33,699 nucleotides of DNA from Pseudomonadales bacterium (GTDB lineage: Bacteria; Pseudomonadota; Gammaproteobacteria; Pseudomonadales; Azotimanducaceae), in contig JAJECH010000005.1 of the NCBI GenBank assembly GCA_022822135.1, forward strand, positions 1 to 33,699, written 5' to 3'. Each line of letters starts with the position of its first letter. The first letter of the stretch is position 1. Below are positions 16,328-23,502 of the stretch, piece after piece. The translations under genes and the position numbers were made by a program. The notes beneath the pieces were generated by a model. The model saw only the letters and a list, made by a program, of their open reading frames with translations. It made no database searches and was not told the DNA's origin.

Positions 16328-17635
16328 TTAGTCCTCTAGAAGGTCCAACAGAAGGTACAGCACAGCGTCGTCAATAGACTCACGCGCATGCTCGTCATCG
16401 GATGGATTTGGGTCGGTATCGACCGGTGTGTTTGGGTCTTGCGAATCATCCGGCTCCGGCTCACTTGGTGGATCGGGGTCGGGTTCTTGTGGTTCGGAAT
16501 CCGGATCGGGCTCTTGTGGATCTGGGTCGCTCGGCGGGTCTGGCTCCTGCGGCTCAGAATCAGGATCTTGTGGGTCAGAGTCGGGTTCTTGTGGGTCGGG
16601 GTCGGTCGGCGGAGTTGGTATCGGGGTCACGATACTGTTCAGAGGAAGTATCTGAACGTCGATGGGTGAGTTCCTTGGTTCTAATCCCGCCGGTAAATCA
16701 CTTAGGAACACACGGAATGAGCCACGCGGTTTCAATGTATCGGCATCGGAGTTGGGTGAGTCCACATGCCAGTAGACACTACCCTCATTCGTCCCGCGTG
16801 GGAAGTTGATGTCTTGTGTTCCGGCCACTTGAAGTTCAGGGCAGGAGCAACGCTGACTAGCCCATCGTCCAGGTGGTGTCTGATTCACACATGCAGACTC
16901 AGTCATGGGGAACACAACATCTTCTCGACAACTGTAAGGTTGCTGTACGATTGAATTAAATCGGGCGTTTGATGCGTCGATCGTAGCCCCCACCGTCACA
17001 CCTTCGGTTGCACAACCTTCCGGCGATAACTTTGCTTTAACGGTAAATACCCCACCCCGACGCATGGCGTTGTCTCTTTCAACTATGCTGGTGGGTGCAT
17101 CTAGTGTTACAGCATTACATCGTTGCGGGGCGAGTATGCTGACGGGTAACATTTGTCCGTCCGACCATGAGAGTTGAAAGACATTCAGCCATTCGACTAC
17201 TCTAACGTTACTTACTAAGGAAGACCTGAAATCGCTATTTCCATTGTTATCGAAATCATAACTAGCGAAGGGCAACGTGACTGAACCGAGCACAAGTGTT
17301 CCCGACGATTTAATCAAATCTGGTAAATCTGCCGTGGTTGGGAAGTTGAAGGTTAGTCGATGTTGTGTCCCTTGGGAAGTCGTATCGAGTTGAAACTTGG
17401 TAAACGTGAAGGTCGTCCCATCGTACTCGAAATCCTTATCGCTAAGAACAGCCGGATTCGAACAGTTATCGAGATTCGCCTTCCCATCATCACAACCGTA
17501 GAACAGCTCACCATGACCACCCGTTGCGGTGTCCACTCTGAGTGTTGCAGACCACACAGTTTCATAGTTTTGAGCGTAGATATGGAATGAGCAGACCGTG
17601 ACTAACAGTGCACCCCATGCGGATCTAAATGTCAA
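16328..17635 (-). CDS. Secreted protein with Asp/Pro/Glu-rich repeat tail
   Basis: A 435-residue protein starting at a TTG (17635) nine bases after GGAG. The signal peptide is TFRSAWGALLVTVCSFHIYA (cut near residue 22). Residues about 24-175 resemble the beta domain with the signature WSATL ... LSDKDFEYDGTTFTFTKF ... LSWSDGQ that recurs in surface proteins of marine bacteria. A cysteine-containing beta domain (about 175-335) follows. Residues 340-403 are an acidic repeat built from DPDPQEPD and SEPQEPD units, and the last about 30 residues form an amphipathic helix ending LYLLLDLLED. No LPXTG or membrane anchor is seen. It is co-transcribed with the next secreted gene, suggesting the two act together outside the inner membrane. 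Function unknown. Confidence 0.72.
   Translation of the reverse strand: MTFRSAWGALLVTVCSFHIYAQNYETVWSATLRVDTATGGHGELFYGCDDGKANLDNCSNPAVLSDKDFEYDGTTFTFTKFQLDTTSQGTQHRLTFNFPTTADLPDLIKSSGTLVLGSVTLPFASYDFDNNGNSDFRSSLVSNVRVVEWLNVFQLSWSDGQMLPVSILAPQRCNAVTLDAPTSIVERDNAMRRGGVFTVKAKLSPEGCATEGVTVGATIDASNARFNSIVQQPYSCREDVVFPMTESACVNQTPPGRWASQRCSCPELQVAGTQDINFPRGTNEGSVYWHVDSPNSDADTLKPRGSFRVFLSDLPAGLEPRNSPIDVQILPLNSIVTPIPTPPTDPDPQEPDSDPQDPDSEPQEPDPPSDPDPQEPDPDSEPQEPDPDPPSEPEPDDSQDPNTPVDTDPNPSDDEHARESIDDAVLYLLLDLLED
16427..16618 (-). repeat. Degenerate tandem repeat coding a D/P/E/Q tail
   Basis: About 190 bases in which short units reading GGGTCnGGnTC and TTGTGGnTC on the plus strand are reiterated. They encode the Asp-Pro-Gln-Glu tail of the secreted protein (DPDPQEPD and SEPQEPD each occur twice). 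The opposite strand is open in all three frames here for the same reason, which creates false open frames. Such tracts readily change length. Confidence 0.8.
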
Positions 17636-18245
17636 CTTTCATTCTCCAGTTGATTCATCAGAAGATATAGGATTGCGCGAGTGACTGCTCGCCATGTAAG
17701 CGCGACTGCGCCCCTACTTGAAGGAAGGACTTTCCTGCTTCACTAGCTTTTGCCAACCAAACGGCCTTCTTTCGCAAGCATTCAGGCAGAGGCTGTCAAC
17801 TCTGCCGTCCGTAACTTAGGTGCGCCCTCAGAAGGCTTCACACTCGCTCTGCGTCAACTTGGCTTTCGTCAGATGCGTAGTGCGATATGTCCTGAAAACA
17901 CTTCTTCACGGGTGTTGAAATCATACGAAAATATCACAATTTGTGCTATCAATCGAAGATATTGTGAAATTGACCTTGTCTGACAGTAAACGACTGACAC
18001 ATTGACATATCTATGCCATACTATCGTTAGTAAAGGCACAACACAGTGACAGGCTCAATTCGTATCAATTTAAACACTCATGTTGCCAGATCTTCGTGGC
18101 GGCGTGTCGCGGCGCACGTCAACTGGGACGTGAACTATCGCGCATAGGTAGTTAGGTCGACTTGATAGACCCTCCCTTCTGATACTGACGCTCACACTGC
18201 GCATATCGCCACGTTTCGCTCTCAAAACGACCAGTCTGCACCACA
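17636..18245. other. Intergenic stretch without a supported gene
   Basis: About 610 bases between two leftward transcription units. An open frame at 17750-17983 (plus) has no motif and no ribosome-binding site. A TTGACA at 18002-18007 is not followed by a fitting -10. A 33-codon frame from GTG 18046 to TAG 18145-18147 ends in a helix-like SSWRRVAAHVNWDVNYRA that might be a gene remnant, but the evidence is too thin to call it. GAAG/AGGA and TCCT/CTTC near 17720-17745 can form a small bulged hairpin. Confidence 0.4.
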
Positions 18246-18521
18246 TCAATCCACGTCATCACTCGAGACTATTGCCAGAAGTTTGATTGAGCAATCTTCA
18301 GGAAAATACTGAAACACAAGACGGTACTTTACGCTCAGTCGGACAGTGTAGATGTCCGAACGACCTTTTAACGCCTTAAGTTGGTGTCCACCCTGCAGTT
18401 TTTTTTCGACTAGCTCACGAAGCGTACGGTCAGCCTGAGCTTTCAGGGATTCTTCTAGTTTTTCGTATTGCTTTCGGTATTTTCTCGTAGCGTCTCTAAA
18501 ACTACGAATGGCCAAATCCAA
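18246..18521 (-). CDS. RelE/ParE-like small protein, possible toxin
   Basis: The 91-residue protein has the layout of the RelE/ParE superfamily: two N-terminal helices (RSFRDATRKYRKQYEKLEES and a second with LRELVEKKL), the HQLKALKGRSDIYTVRL strand region where family members carry basic residues, then VKYRLVFQYF and the last strand IKLLAIVSSDDVD. RelE-type toxins cut mRNA on the ribosome; here the key basic residues are present in type but not proven. The only in-frame start is TTG at 18521. It lies 16 bases after the 182-residue gene, so both share a transcript whose promoter probably overlaps the palindrome at 19103-19121. The order, partner first and small basic protein second, is that of an antitoxin-toxin operon. 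Confidence 0.6.
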   Translation of the reverse strand: MDLAIRSFRDATRKYRKQYEKLEESLKAQADRTLRELVEKKLQGGHQLKALKGRSDIYTVRLSVKYRLVFQYFPEDCSIKLLAIVSSDDVD

Positions 18522-18537
18522 CGGTGAATTAGCGCTC

Positions 18538-19086
18538 TTACTTTAGCGATGCAGTGAACGCTTCTACATCGTCATATACGACACCGGAATCAGATTCGCG
18601 CAAGCTGTCCGCAATAAGAAGATTTGTTCTTATGGACCGTAGGGATTGCATCCAATTGGTAGTGTGATTAATCCAAGCAACGTATAAACCGTCGAGACGA
18701 TGTTTGGTATCAGTAGGTAATTTGATTCGTAGTAGTTGCTGTCGATTTTCCTGAAGCCGTTCGCGAGCGGATTTGAGATTCTCTTCCAATTCTTCTAGCT
18801 CCGCACAATGTTCACCTTCAGGATCGATAAATGTGTCGTCTTGCTTCGCGTCTCTTATCCACGTTTCAGTATTGCCTACGAATTGAGCTGAACATTGACT
18901 CGCGGCATCAATCTCATCGACTGCTTCTCGTATGTCCTTTTCCAATTTCTCTACCCGCCGCCGAACTTCGTCACTACGGACCCAATAGCTAAGGCGCAAA
19001 CTCAGGGGTATCCGCTTGGGATAAGACACGTTCTTCGGCAAGAAAGAAGCGAGCGTAAGCACTTGATCCGCACGCAACGTTTCCAT
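18538..19086 (-). CDS. Coiled-coil protein of unknown family, partner of RelE-like gene
   Basis: A 182-residue protein I do not recognise. After an N-terminal segment with YPKRIPLSLRLSYWVR comes a long heptad-like helix (about 40-60, RRRVEKLEKDIREAVDEIDAA), a loop with a Trp (TWIRDAK), a second acidic coiled coil (CAELEELEENLKSARERLQE, about 93-112) and a C-terminal helical bundle with two Trp (AWINHTTNWMQSLRS). It is neither a ribbon-helix-helix nor an obvious HTH antitoxin. The start is well supported: AGGAGAAAATCA before ATG at 19086. It heads the two-gene unit with the RelE-like protein, so it may be the antitoxin or a structural partner. Function is inferred only from this position. Confidence 0.6.
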   Translation of the reverse strand: METLRADQVLTLASFLPKNVSYPKRIPLSLRLSYWVRSDEVRRRVEKLEKDIREAVDEIDAASQCSAQFVGNTETWIRDAKQDDTFIDPEGEHCAELEELEENLKSARERLQENRQQLLRIKLPTDTKHRLDGLYVAWINHTTNWMQSLRSIRTNLLIADSLRESDSGVVYDDVEAFTASLK

Positions 19087-19102
19087 TGATTTTCTCCTAA
19101 TT

Positions 19103-19121
19103 GTTAAGACAATGCCTTAAC
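19103..19121. promoter_or_regulatory. Palindromic operator candidate of the RelE-like unit
   Basis: GTTAAG at 19103-19108 and CTTAAC at 19116-19121 form a perfect inverted repeat with a seven-base centre. It sits 17 bases before the ATG of the 182-residue gene, between the likely promoter and the ribosome-binding site. TA operons are commonly repressed by their own antitoxin at such sites. Binding is an inference. Confidence 0.5.
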
Positions 19122-19351
19122 TTATTGAAGTTTAGCATAGCGACATCACGGTTAGACGAAGTTATTCAGGAAGGTGAAAATGGGTTCGATTACACCTTAA
19201 ATGCATCGAAAAGCTGTCTGACGAAACTGCACCACCGGTACGAGTCCGAGGATTAGTGCGGGACGCGCTCACTTGAGAAATACAAAGCCAATTTCCCGAA
19301 ATTAGTCTTATAGTTGCAAACCTAACGCTGTCAGTGTATGTGAGGAGAGGC

Positions 19352-19942
19352 GTGGCGCGGGAGTCCAGGTTAAGCGATAAATACTTGAGAGAGCGTGGAA
19401 TTAAGGTTGCATCTGGCATTGATTTGGTTAAATCGCTTAGACGTGTTCTAGACCGAAAAGATCCGGAGATGTACGAGGATTCTGTCGAAAGCCTTCCTGA
19501 GATTGAACAGCAGATACTGAGGGAAGGTGGCGCGAAGCTACGGCGCAGCGTCGATCGAGATCTAGTTGCAGAAACTACGGTTCAGTTTGCTGCATTGATT
19601 GAAAATAGCTAGTCTAGCGAGGACGCGGCAAAGCATCTAAACGTCTCTGCAAGTAGAGTTCGGCAAATGATTTCAGACCGAACACTCTATAGCTTCTATC
19701 TCAATGGAAAGCGATGGGTACCTACTTGGCAGTTCTTGCGAAACAGTCTTGCGCCAAATATCGGCGAAGTCAATCAAGCGATTCCGAAGACGCTTCACCC
19801 AGTTGGTGTGACACAGTGGTTCCATCGCGAGAATCCTGAGCTTTATGTGGATGAGAACATGGAGCTGCTACGGACTCCTCAACAATGGTTGGCGGAAGGT
19901 CTTGATCACACGCGGGTGGTATTTCTCGCAGCAAGTCTCTAA
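19352..19942 (+). pseudogene. HTH regulator/antitoxin-like gene split by an in-frame TAG
   Basis: One reading frame runs from a GTG at 19352 (GAGGAGAGG just upstream) to a TAA at 19940-19942, broken only by TAG at 19610-19612 after 86 codons. Before the stop comes a basic helical part (LSDKYLRERGIKVASG ... LVAETTVQFAALIENS). After it come 109 codons opening with a classical HTH (SSEDAAKHLNVSASRVRQMI), then YSFYLNGKRWVPTWQF, LHPVGVTQWFHRENPEL and LRTPQQWLAEGLD. That second half matches the pattern of HTH proteins with an Xre/MbcA/ParS-like C-terminus that act as antitoxins. An ATG at 19667 could start a short C-terminal protein, but it would lose the HTH. The frame is otherwise clean, so the change is recent or read through. 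Confidence 0.65.
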
Positions 19943-20216
19943 CGTCGTTGGGCCAACTTCCCTCACGACCTAACCAGACGACGTTGCGAAGCATTTCGCC
20001 TTCGCTCATTACATTGTCTGCAAGTTCCCGCTGGTTTCGGATTCATCGTAGGAGCGGCGATGCTCACACGCGATGAGACGAGTTCAGATATCGTGGACGT
20101 GGGGAACGACTTGATTCAGAGGTGCCTTCATTTCGTTTTCAAAATGTAACCGCATGCCAAATTGGTTAAGTGCTTCCTAAATATGCTTGGTTTCGCAGCA
20201 ATATTCGAACGAATGT

Positions 20217-20846
20217 ATGCACGCCAGACTAGGAACTGGTAGAGTGAGGAATAAGCGCACGGTTGTATTGGACGCAATGGGTGTGATTTATCGCGCCCAA
20301 GACGATGTCGAGGAGCTACTCATCCCGTTTGTTTCGAGTCAAGGGGCGTCGAGTAGGGCGGGAGACTTGCCTGCCTTGTACGAACGAGCCAGTCTAGGTG
20401 TCCTTGACGTTGATGATTTTTGGCGGGAGCTCGGATTGGATCCAAGTATCGAAGACGAATATCTCGCGAGTCACGAGCTAAATGACGGTGTACTTGATTT
20501 TCTTTCGTTCGCGGCGAACAGTGAGATTGACGTCTGGTGCCTGTCAAACGACGTATCTAGATGGTCTTTGAAACTGCGAAAGCGCTTCGCTCTTGAGGAG
20601 AAATTCGTTGGTTTCGTCATCAGCGGCGACATCGGTTTCCGGAAACCTTCTGAGCAAGCGTATCGTTGCCTCATAGATCGATTGGGTTGCATTCCTGACT
20701 TATTTATCGACGATCGTGCGCGCAACGTTGCCGCAGCTCAAGCCGCAGGAATTCCCTCGGTTTGCTTCGGTCCTAGCACGTATTTAGAAGGCGGCGTAAG
20801 AGACTTTGGACAGTTGATAAACCGACTTTCATCGTTTTCGGAGTAA
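20217..20846 (+). CDS. HAD-superfamily hydrolase-like protein with altered motif I
   Basis: A HAD-fold protein of about 209 residues from the ATG at 20217; a TTG at 20187 would add ten residues. Motif I is VVLDAMGVIY with nucleophile D19, but the usual second aspartate at +2 is Met21. Motif II is CLSND, motif III is the lysine in GFRKPSEQAY, and motif IV is LFIDDRARNVAAAQAAGI with its acidic pair. A helical cap lies at about 30-90. HAD-IA proteins normally use the +2 aspartate as acid/base, so catalytic activity may be reduced or different; relatives with a replacement here are known. The gene stands alone on the plus strand. Substrate unknown. Confidence 0.78.
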   Translation: MHARLGTGRVRNKRTVVLDAMGVIYRAQDDVEELLIPFVSSQGASSRAGDLPALYERASLGVLDVDDFWRELGLDPSIEDEYLASHELNDGVLDFLSFAANSEIDVWCLSNDVSRWSLKLRKRFALEEKFVGFVISGDIGFRKPSEQAYRCLIDRLGCIPDLFIDDRARNVAAAQAAGIPSVCFGPSTYLEGGVRDFGQLINRLSSFSE

Positions 20847-21005
20847 CGTGTTGGATCGTAGCGCAGATACTGTTTTCGCTATAGCAAAGGACTATGAGTT
20901 CTTTCAGCGCACTGTCCACAAATTCAATTTAGTAACGCCGCGAATTGGTTGTAGCATTTGATCAACGTCAATGTGACGTGATCTTCGGTTGAGAGGCAAT
21001 CAGGC

Positions 21006-21323
21006 GTGACGTCGAAAGTGGAATCAGAACTCGTCGAATTAGTACTTGATGTGCATAGCAAACGAAAGTTAGAACAGGCAGCTGCTCATGCTCAAATGAC
21101 GATGAGTGAGTTCGTGTTGACGAATGCATTAGAAGCAGCTGATCAAACAATCGAAGGATTCGAGAAGATTGTGCTAGGGGCGGACGCTTGGAACGCCTTC
21201 TACGACGCTCTAATCAATCCGCCTGAACCTAACGAATTGCTGAAACGGGCTGTGAGTCGATATCGGAAACGCATGGGTTGTAAGCCCGGGTTGACGGGGG
21301 ACGAAGAGTACGACGACTCGTAG
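21006..21323 (+). CDS. DUF1778 (TacA-like) antitoxin without visible toxin
   Basis: A 105-residue DUF1778 protein starting at GTG 21006. The N-terminal ribbon-helix-helix region (ELVLDVHSKRKLEQAAAHAQ, then MTMSEFVLTNALEAAD) is followed by the toxin-binding tail with AWNAFYDALINPPEPNELL. These antitoxins normally sit directly before a GNAT acetyltransferase that modifies aminoacyl-tRNA. Here about 240 bases without a gene follow, then an unrelated promoter and gene, so the toxin is missing. The C-terminus carries an extra acidic GDEEYDDS. It could still act as a DNA-binding repressor or as a guard against a toxin encoded elsewhere. Confidence 0.82.
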   Translation: MTSKVESELVELVLDVHSKRKLEQAAAHAQMTMSEFVLTNALEAADQTIEGFEKIVLGADAWNAFYDALINPPEPNELLKRAVSRYRKRMGCKPGLTGDEEYDDS

Positions 21324-21434
21324 TGCACCGAAGCAGGCATCAAATCGTTAGATACTGCTGTAGTTAAAGAAAACTCCCATACGTTCATCGTAGTGGTTCT
21401 TGCGACTTGCAACCAATGAATAGACGGTACACCA

Positions 21435-21443
21435 TGCTATGAT
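21435..21443 (+). promoter_or_regulatory. Extended -10 promoter for the SRPBCC leader
   Basis: TGCTATGAT fits the extended -10 consensus (TGnTATnAT form). No good -35 lies at the standard distance, which is typical of extended -10 promoters. Transcription would begin near 21450, exactly where the first hairpin of the leader starts. Confidence 0.5.
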
Positions 21444-21449
21444 TTTGTT

Positions 21450-21550
21450 GCGCGTATCTGGTGGAACGCGCCCAGTCCGCGGGAAGGGCTAAGCCCCTCT
21501 GCCATACTCATCCTGACCTTCTTAAAGAGGTCGGTTCGCGGACACCGACC
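21450..21550 (+). promoter_or_regulatory. Structured 5' leader with mutually exclusive hairpins
   Basis: Four inverted repeats are packed into about 100 bases before the SRPBCC gene. GCGCGT (21450-21455) pairs with ACGCGC (21466-21471). GGGC (21486-21489) pairs with GCCC (21493-21496). GACCT (21515-21519) pairs with AGGTC (21528-21532). GGTCGGT (21529-21535) pairs with ACCGACC (21544-21550). The last two share the bases 21529-21532, so only one can form at a time. AGGAGG (21555-21560) and the ATG (21568) come directly after the final hairpin. This is the design of a riboswitch or attenuator that controls translation or elongation. I could not match it to a known riboswitch class. Confidence 0.5.
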
Positions 21551-21567
21551 ATGTAGGAGGTTTTGCT

Positions 21568-22278
21568 ATGGCACCTTCCCATAGTCCTAATATCGAGAAT
21601 TTACGCAAACAGGCCAAGGCTCTATTGCGTGATTGGCGTAAGGACGACCCTGACGCTGTATCACGGGTTAGCGCACACTATTCACAAAACCAAGACTTAG
21701 GACTTCAGGAAGCTCAATTCGTGCTCGCTCGTGAGTATGGATTCCGTAATTGGTCCGATCTTCTCGAATTCGTACCGCGAATGGGGTACTTCACCGACGT
21801 TTACACGTTTCACATTTCAAGAGACTTCGAAGTCTCGCAAGAGCGTCTTTGGGACGTGCTTTCGGTACCCGATGAAATCGCTAAGTGGCTACTGCCAGTA
21901 ACCTTCGAACCGCAAGTAGGCTCGCCTTATTCGTTCGGGTCTCAACCGAAATTGGCCGGAACGATCGGAATTTATGACGAAGGACGTGCTATCCGATTTG
22001 ATAGCGACGAGGATGCATTCTGGTCGTTTGAGATCGAATCAAACGACGAAAGTGACAAAACGCGGATGCGATTAACGGTGATTGATCGAATGACGGTCGA
22101 ATCGGTAGATCAGTATCCTGGTGGAGTCGTCGAGGTGTGGAATCCGGGAGTAACAGCAGGTTGGCATCAAATCCTAGACGCGCTCGAATACTTGCTGAGT
22201 AATCGACAACCACCCCAAGTTGACTATTCACGTTTGTGCAAGTTCTACGAACGTGTGCTTGATCAATTCCCTTCGTAG
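21568..22278 (+). CDS. SRPBCC/AHSA1-domain protein with helical N-terminus
   Basis: A 236-residue two-part protein. Residues 1-66 match the short helical module (NIENLRKQAKALLRDWRKDD ... LQEAQFVLAREYGFRNWSDL) that often precedes ankyrin or other domains. Residues about 78-190 are an SRPBCC/AHSA1-like fold: FHISRDFEVSQERLWDVLS, then the IAKWLLP motif, then YSFGSQPKLAGTIGIYDEG and the last helix GWHQILDALEYLLS. Such domains bind hydrophobic ligands; no enzymatic residues are claimed. The start has a perfect AGGAGG seven bases upstream and sits after the structured leader, so expression is probably regulated at RNA level. A terminator overlaps its stop codon, making it a single-gene unit. Confidence 0.82.
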   Translation: MAPSHSPNIENLRKQAKALLRDWRKDDPDAVSRVSAHYSQNQDLGLQEAQFVLAREYGFRNWSDLLEFVPRMGYFTDVYTFHISRDFEVSQERLWDVLSVPDEIAKWLLPVTFEPQVGSPYSFGSQPKLAGTIGIYDEGRAIRFDSDEDAFWSFEIESNDESDKTRMRLTVIDRMTVESVDQYPGGVVEVWNPGVTAGWHQILDALEYLLSNRQPPQVDYSRLCKFYERVLDQFPS

Positions 22279-22306
22279 AACATCAATGTTCAAAAGGGAG
22301 TTTTTT
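22268..22306 (+). terminator. Intrinsic terminator overlapping the SRPBCC stop
   Basis: TCCCTT (22268-22273) pairs with AAGGGA (22294-22299), enclosing GAACAT/ATGTTC, and six T residues follow at 22301-22306. The stem begins inside the last codons of the gene (stop 22276-22278), a compact arrangement that ends the transcript immediately. Confidence 0.7.
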
Positions 22307-22378
22307 CTGAAATACTCGGAAAGGGCGCGAACGTTCGATGTGTTTTGAATCACTCTAACTCGATGTAAACAACAGAGG

Positions 22379-23422
22379 ATGCAACGTGAACTATTGAACA
22401 CGCTGCGTAGCGCGTTCCTTCGATTCGCTGACATAGAGGCTCGGGATCTTGTATCGCCGCTGTACGAAGAGCTCGCGCGAGGTGTATCGAACGATCACAG
22501 CCTTCTCGAAATTGCGGCGAATACGAGAAGCTATCAACCTACACCGAATATGCTCTTTGCGGCGGTGCAGTATTTACTACTAAAAGGAGTTGAGCATCCA
22601 CTCTCCGCTCACTATCCGATCATCGCTGATGGAGTGAAGTCCGATCGACCTGTTTTCACGGACTTTCGTGATTTCTGCTTCCGTCACAGAAAATCGATTA
22701 TTGACCTGATTAGTTCACGTCGAACTCAAACCAACGTAGTTCGTAGATGCACGTGCCTGCTTCCGGCTTTCTCCCTTGTGAGCGAGGCATCGCGCTTGCC
22801 GCTTGCACTAATTGATATCGGCGCAAGCGCCGGCTTGAATCTAAATTTCGACCACTATTACTACGAATATCAAAGTAATGGAGACAAAGTGGTGAACTGG
22901 GGAACAGAGAGTTCGCGAATTCACCTCAAAGCAGAAATAAGGGGGCGTCGTTCATTGCCACCTTTAGCGCAGACGATCAAAGTCGCTAGCAGGGAGGGCG
23001 TCGACCTTGACCCAGTAGATCTCACGAATCCCGATCAACTACTCTGGTTGCGAGCATTGATTTGGCCGGAGCATGTCGAACGACACCAGCAATTGATCGA
23101 CGCCGCAGATGAGTTCAGACATAGTGCCGTCCGCTTGCACTCAGGCGATGCGACAGACGTTCTCCCTACTTTGATGTCAACCGTTCCTCACGAGCATGCA
23201 CTTGTCGTCTATTCGACGATCGCGCTTTATCAGTTTCCGAAAGAAAGCCGAAAGCGCTTGAGCCAAACCTTAGCTATAGAAAGTGAGAGACGTGCAGTGT
23301 GGCAAATCGCTCTTGAAGGTAGCGAACCCACACTTTCGCTCACGCGGTATCAACATGGATTAAGCGACACCGAGATTCTGGCAGATGCGTCGCCGCACGG
23401 ATGGTGGATTAAGTGGCGGTAG
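22379..23422 (+). CDS. DUF2332 family protein
   Basis: The 347-residue protein matches DUF2332: an N-terminal helical part with SPLYEELARGVSNDHSLLEI and LFAAVQYLLLKG, and a methyltransferase-like glycine signature IDIGASAGLNLNFDHYYYEY at about 147-166. Then come RALIWPEHVERHQQLIDAAD, the strand ALVVYSTIALYQFP and the terminal HGWWIKW. The signature resembles an S-adenosylmethionine-binding loop, but no activity is established for the family. The ATG at 22379 has AGAGG directly before it, too close for an ideal site. It is convergent with the S41 gene, 80 bases away. Confidence 0.88.
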   Translation: MQRELLNTLRSAFLRFADIEARDLVSPLYEELARGVSNDHSLLEIAANTRSYQPTPNMLFAAVQYLLLKGVEHPLSAHYPIIADGVKSDRPVFTDFRDFCFRHRKSIIDLISSRRTQTNVVRRCTCLLPAFSLVSEASRLPLALIDIGASAGLNLNFDHYYYEYQSNGDKVVNWGTESSRIHLKAEIRGRRSLPPLAQTIKVASREGVDLDPVDLTNPDQLLWLRALIWPEHVERHQQLIDAADEFRHSAVRLHSGDATDVLPTLMSTVPHEHALVVYSTIALYQFPKESRKRLSQTLAIESERRAVWQIALEGSEPTLSLTRYQHGLSDTEILADASPHGWWIKWR

Positions 23423-23502
23423 AAGGTCCTCCGTCAACCCCGATCACGCGAAACGATTAGAGGTTAGGCCAACTAACTTCGACGCGGTAGCCGAGACCTA
23501 TG

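Noticed and set aside
16388-16809. Several plus-strand frames with Gly/Ser/Cys or Trp/Leu/Val-rich repeats
   Set aside because: They are the reverse complement of the Asp/Pro/Glu repeat of the secreted protein, which opens every frame. The minus frame alone has a signal peptide and normal domains.
18002-18030. TTGACA that could be a promoter, plus a 33-codon frame at 18046-18147
   Set aside because: No acceptable -10 lies 16-18 bases downstream and the peptide has no recognisable family, so it is mentioned only in the gap description.
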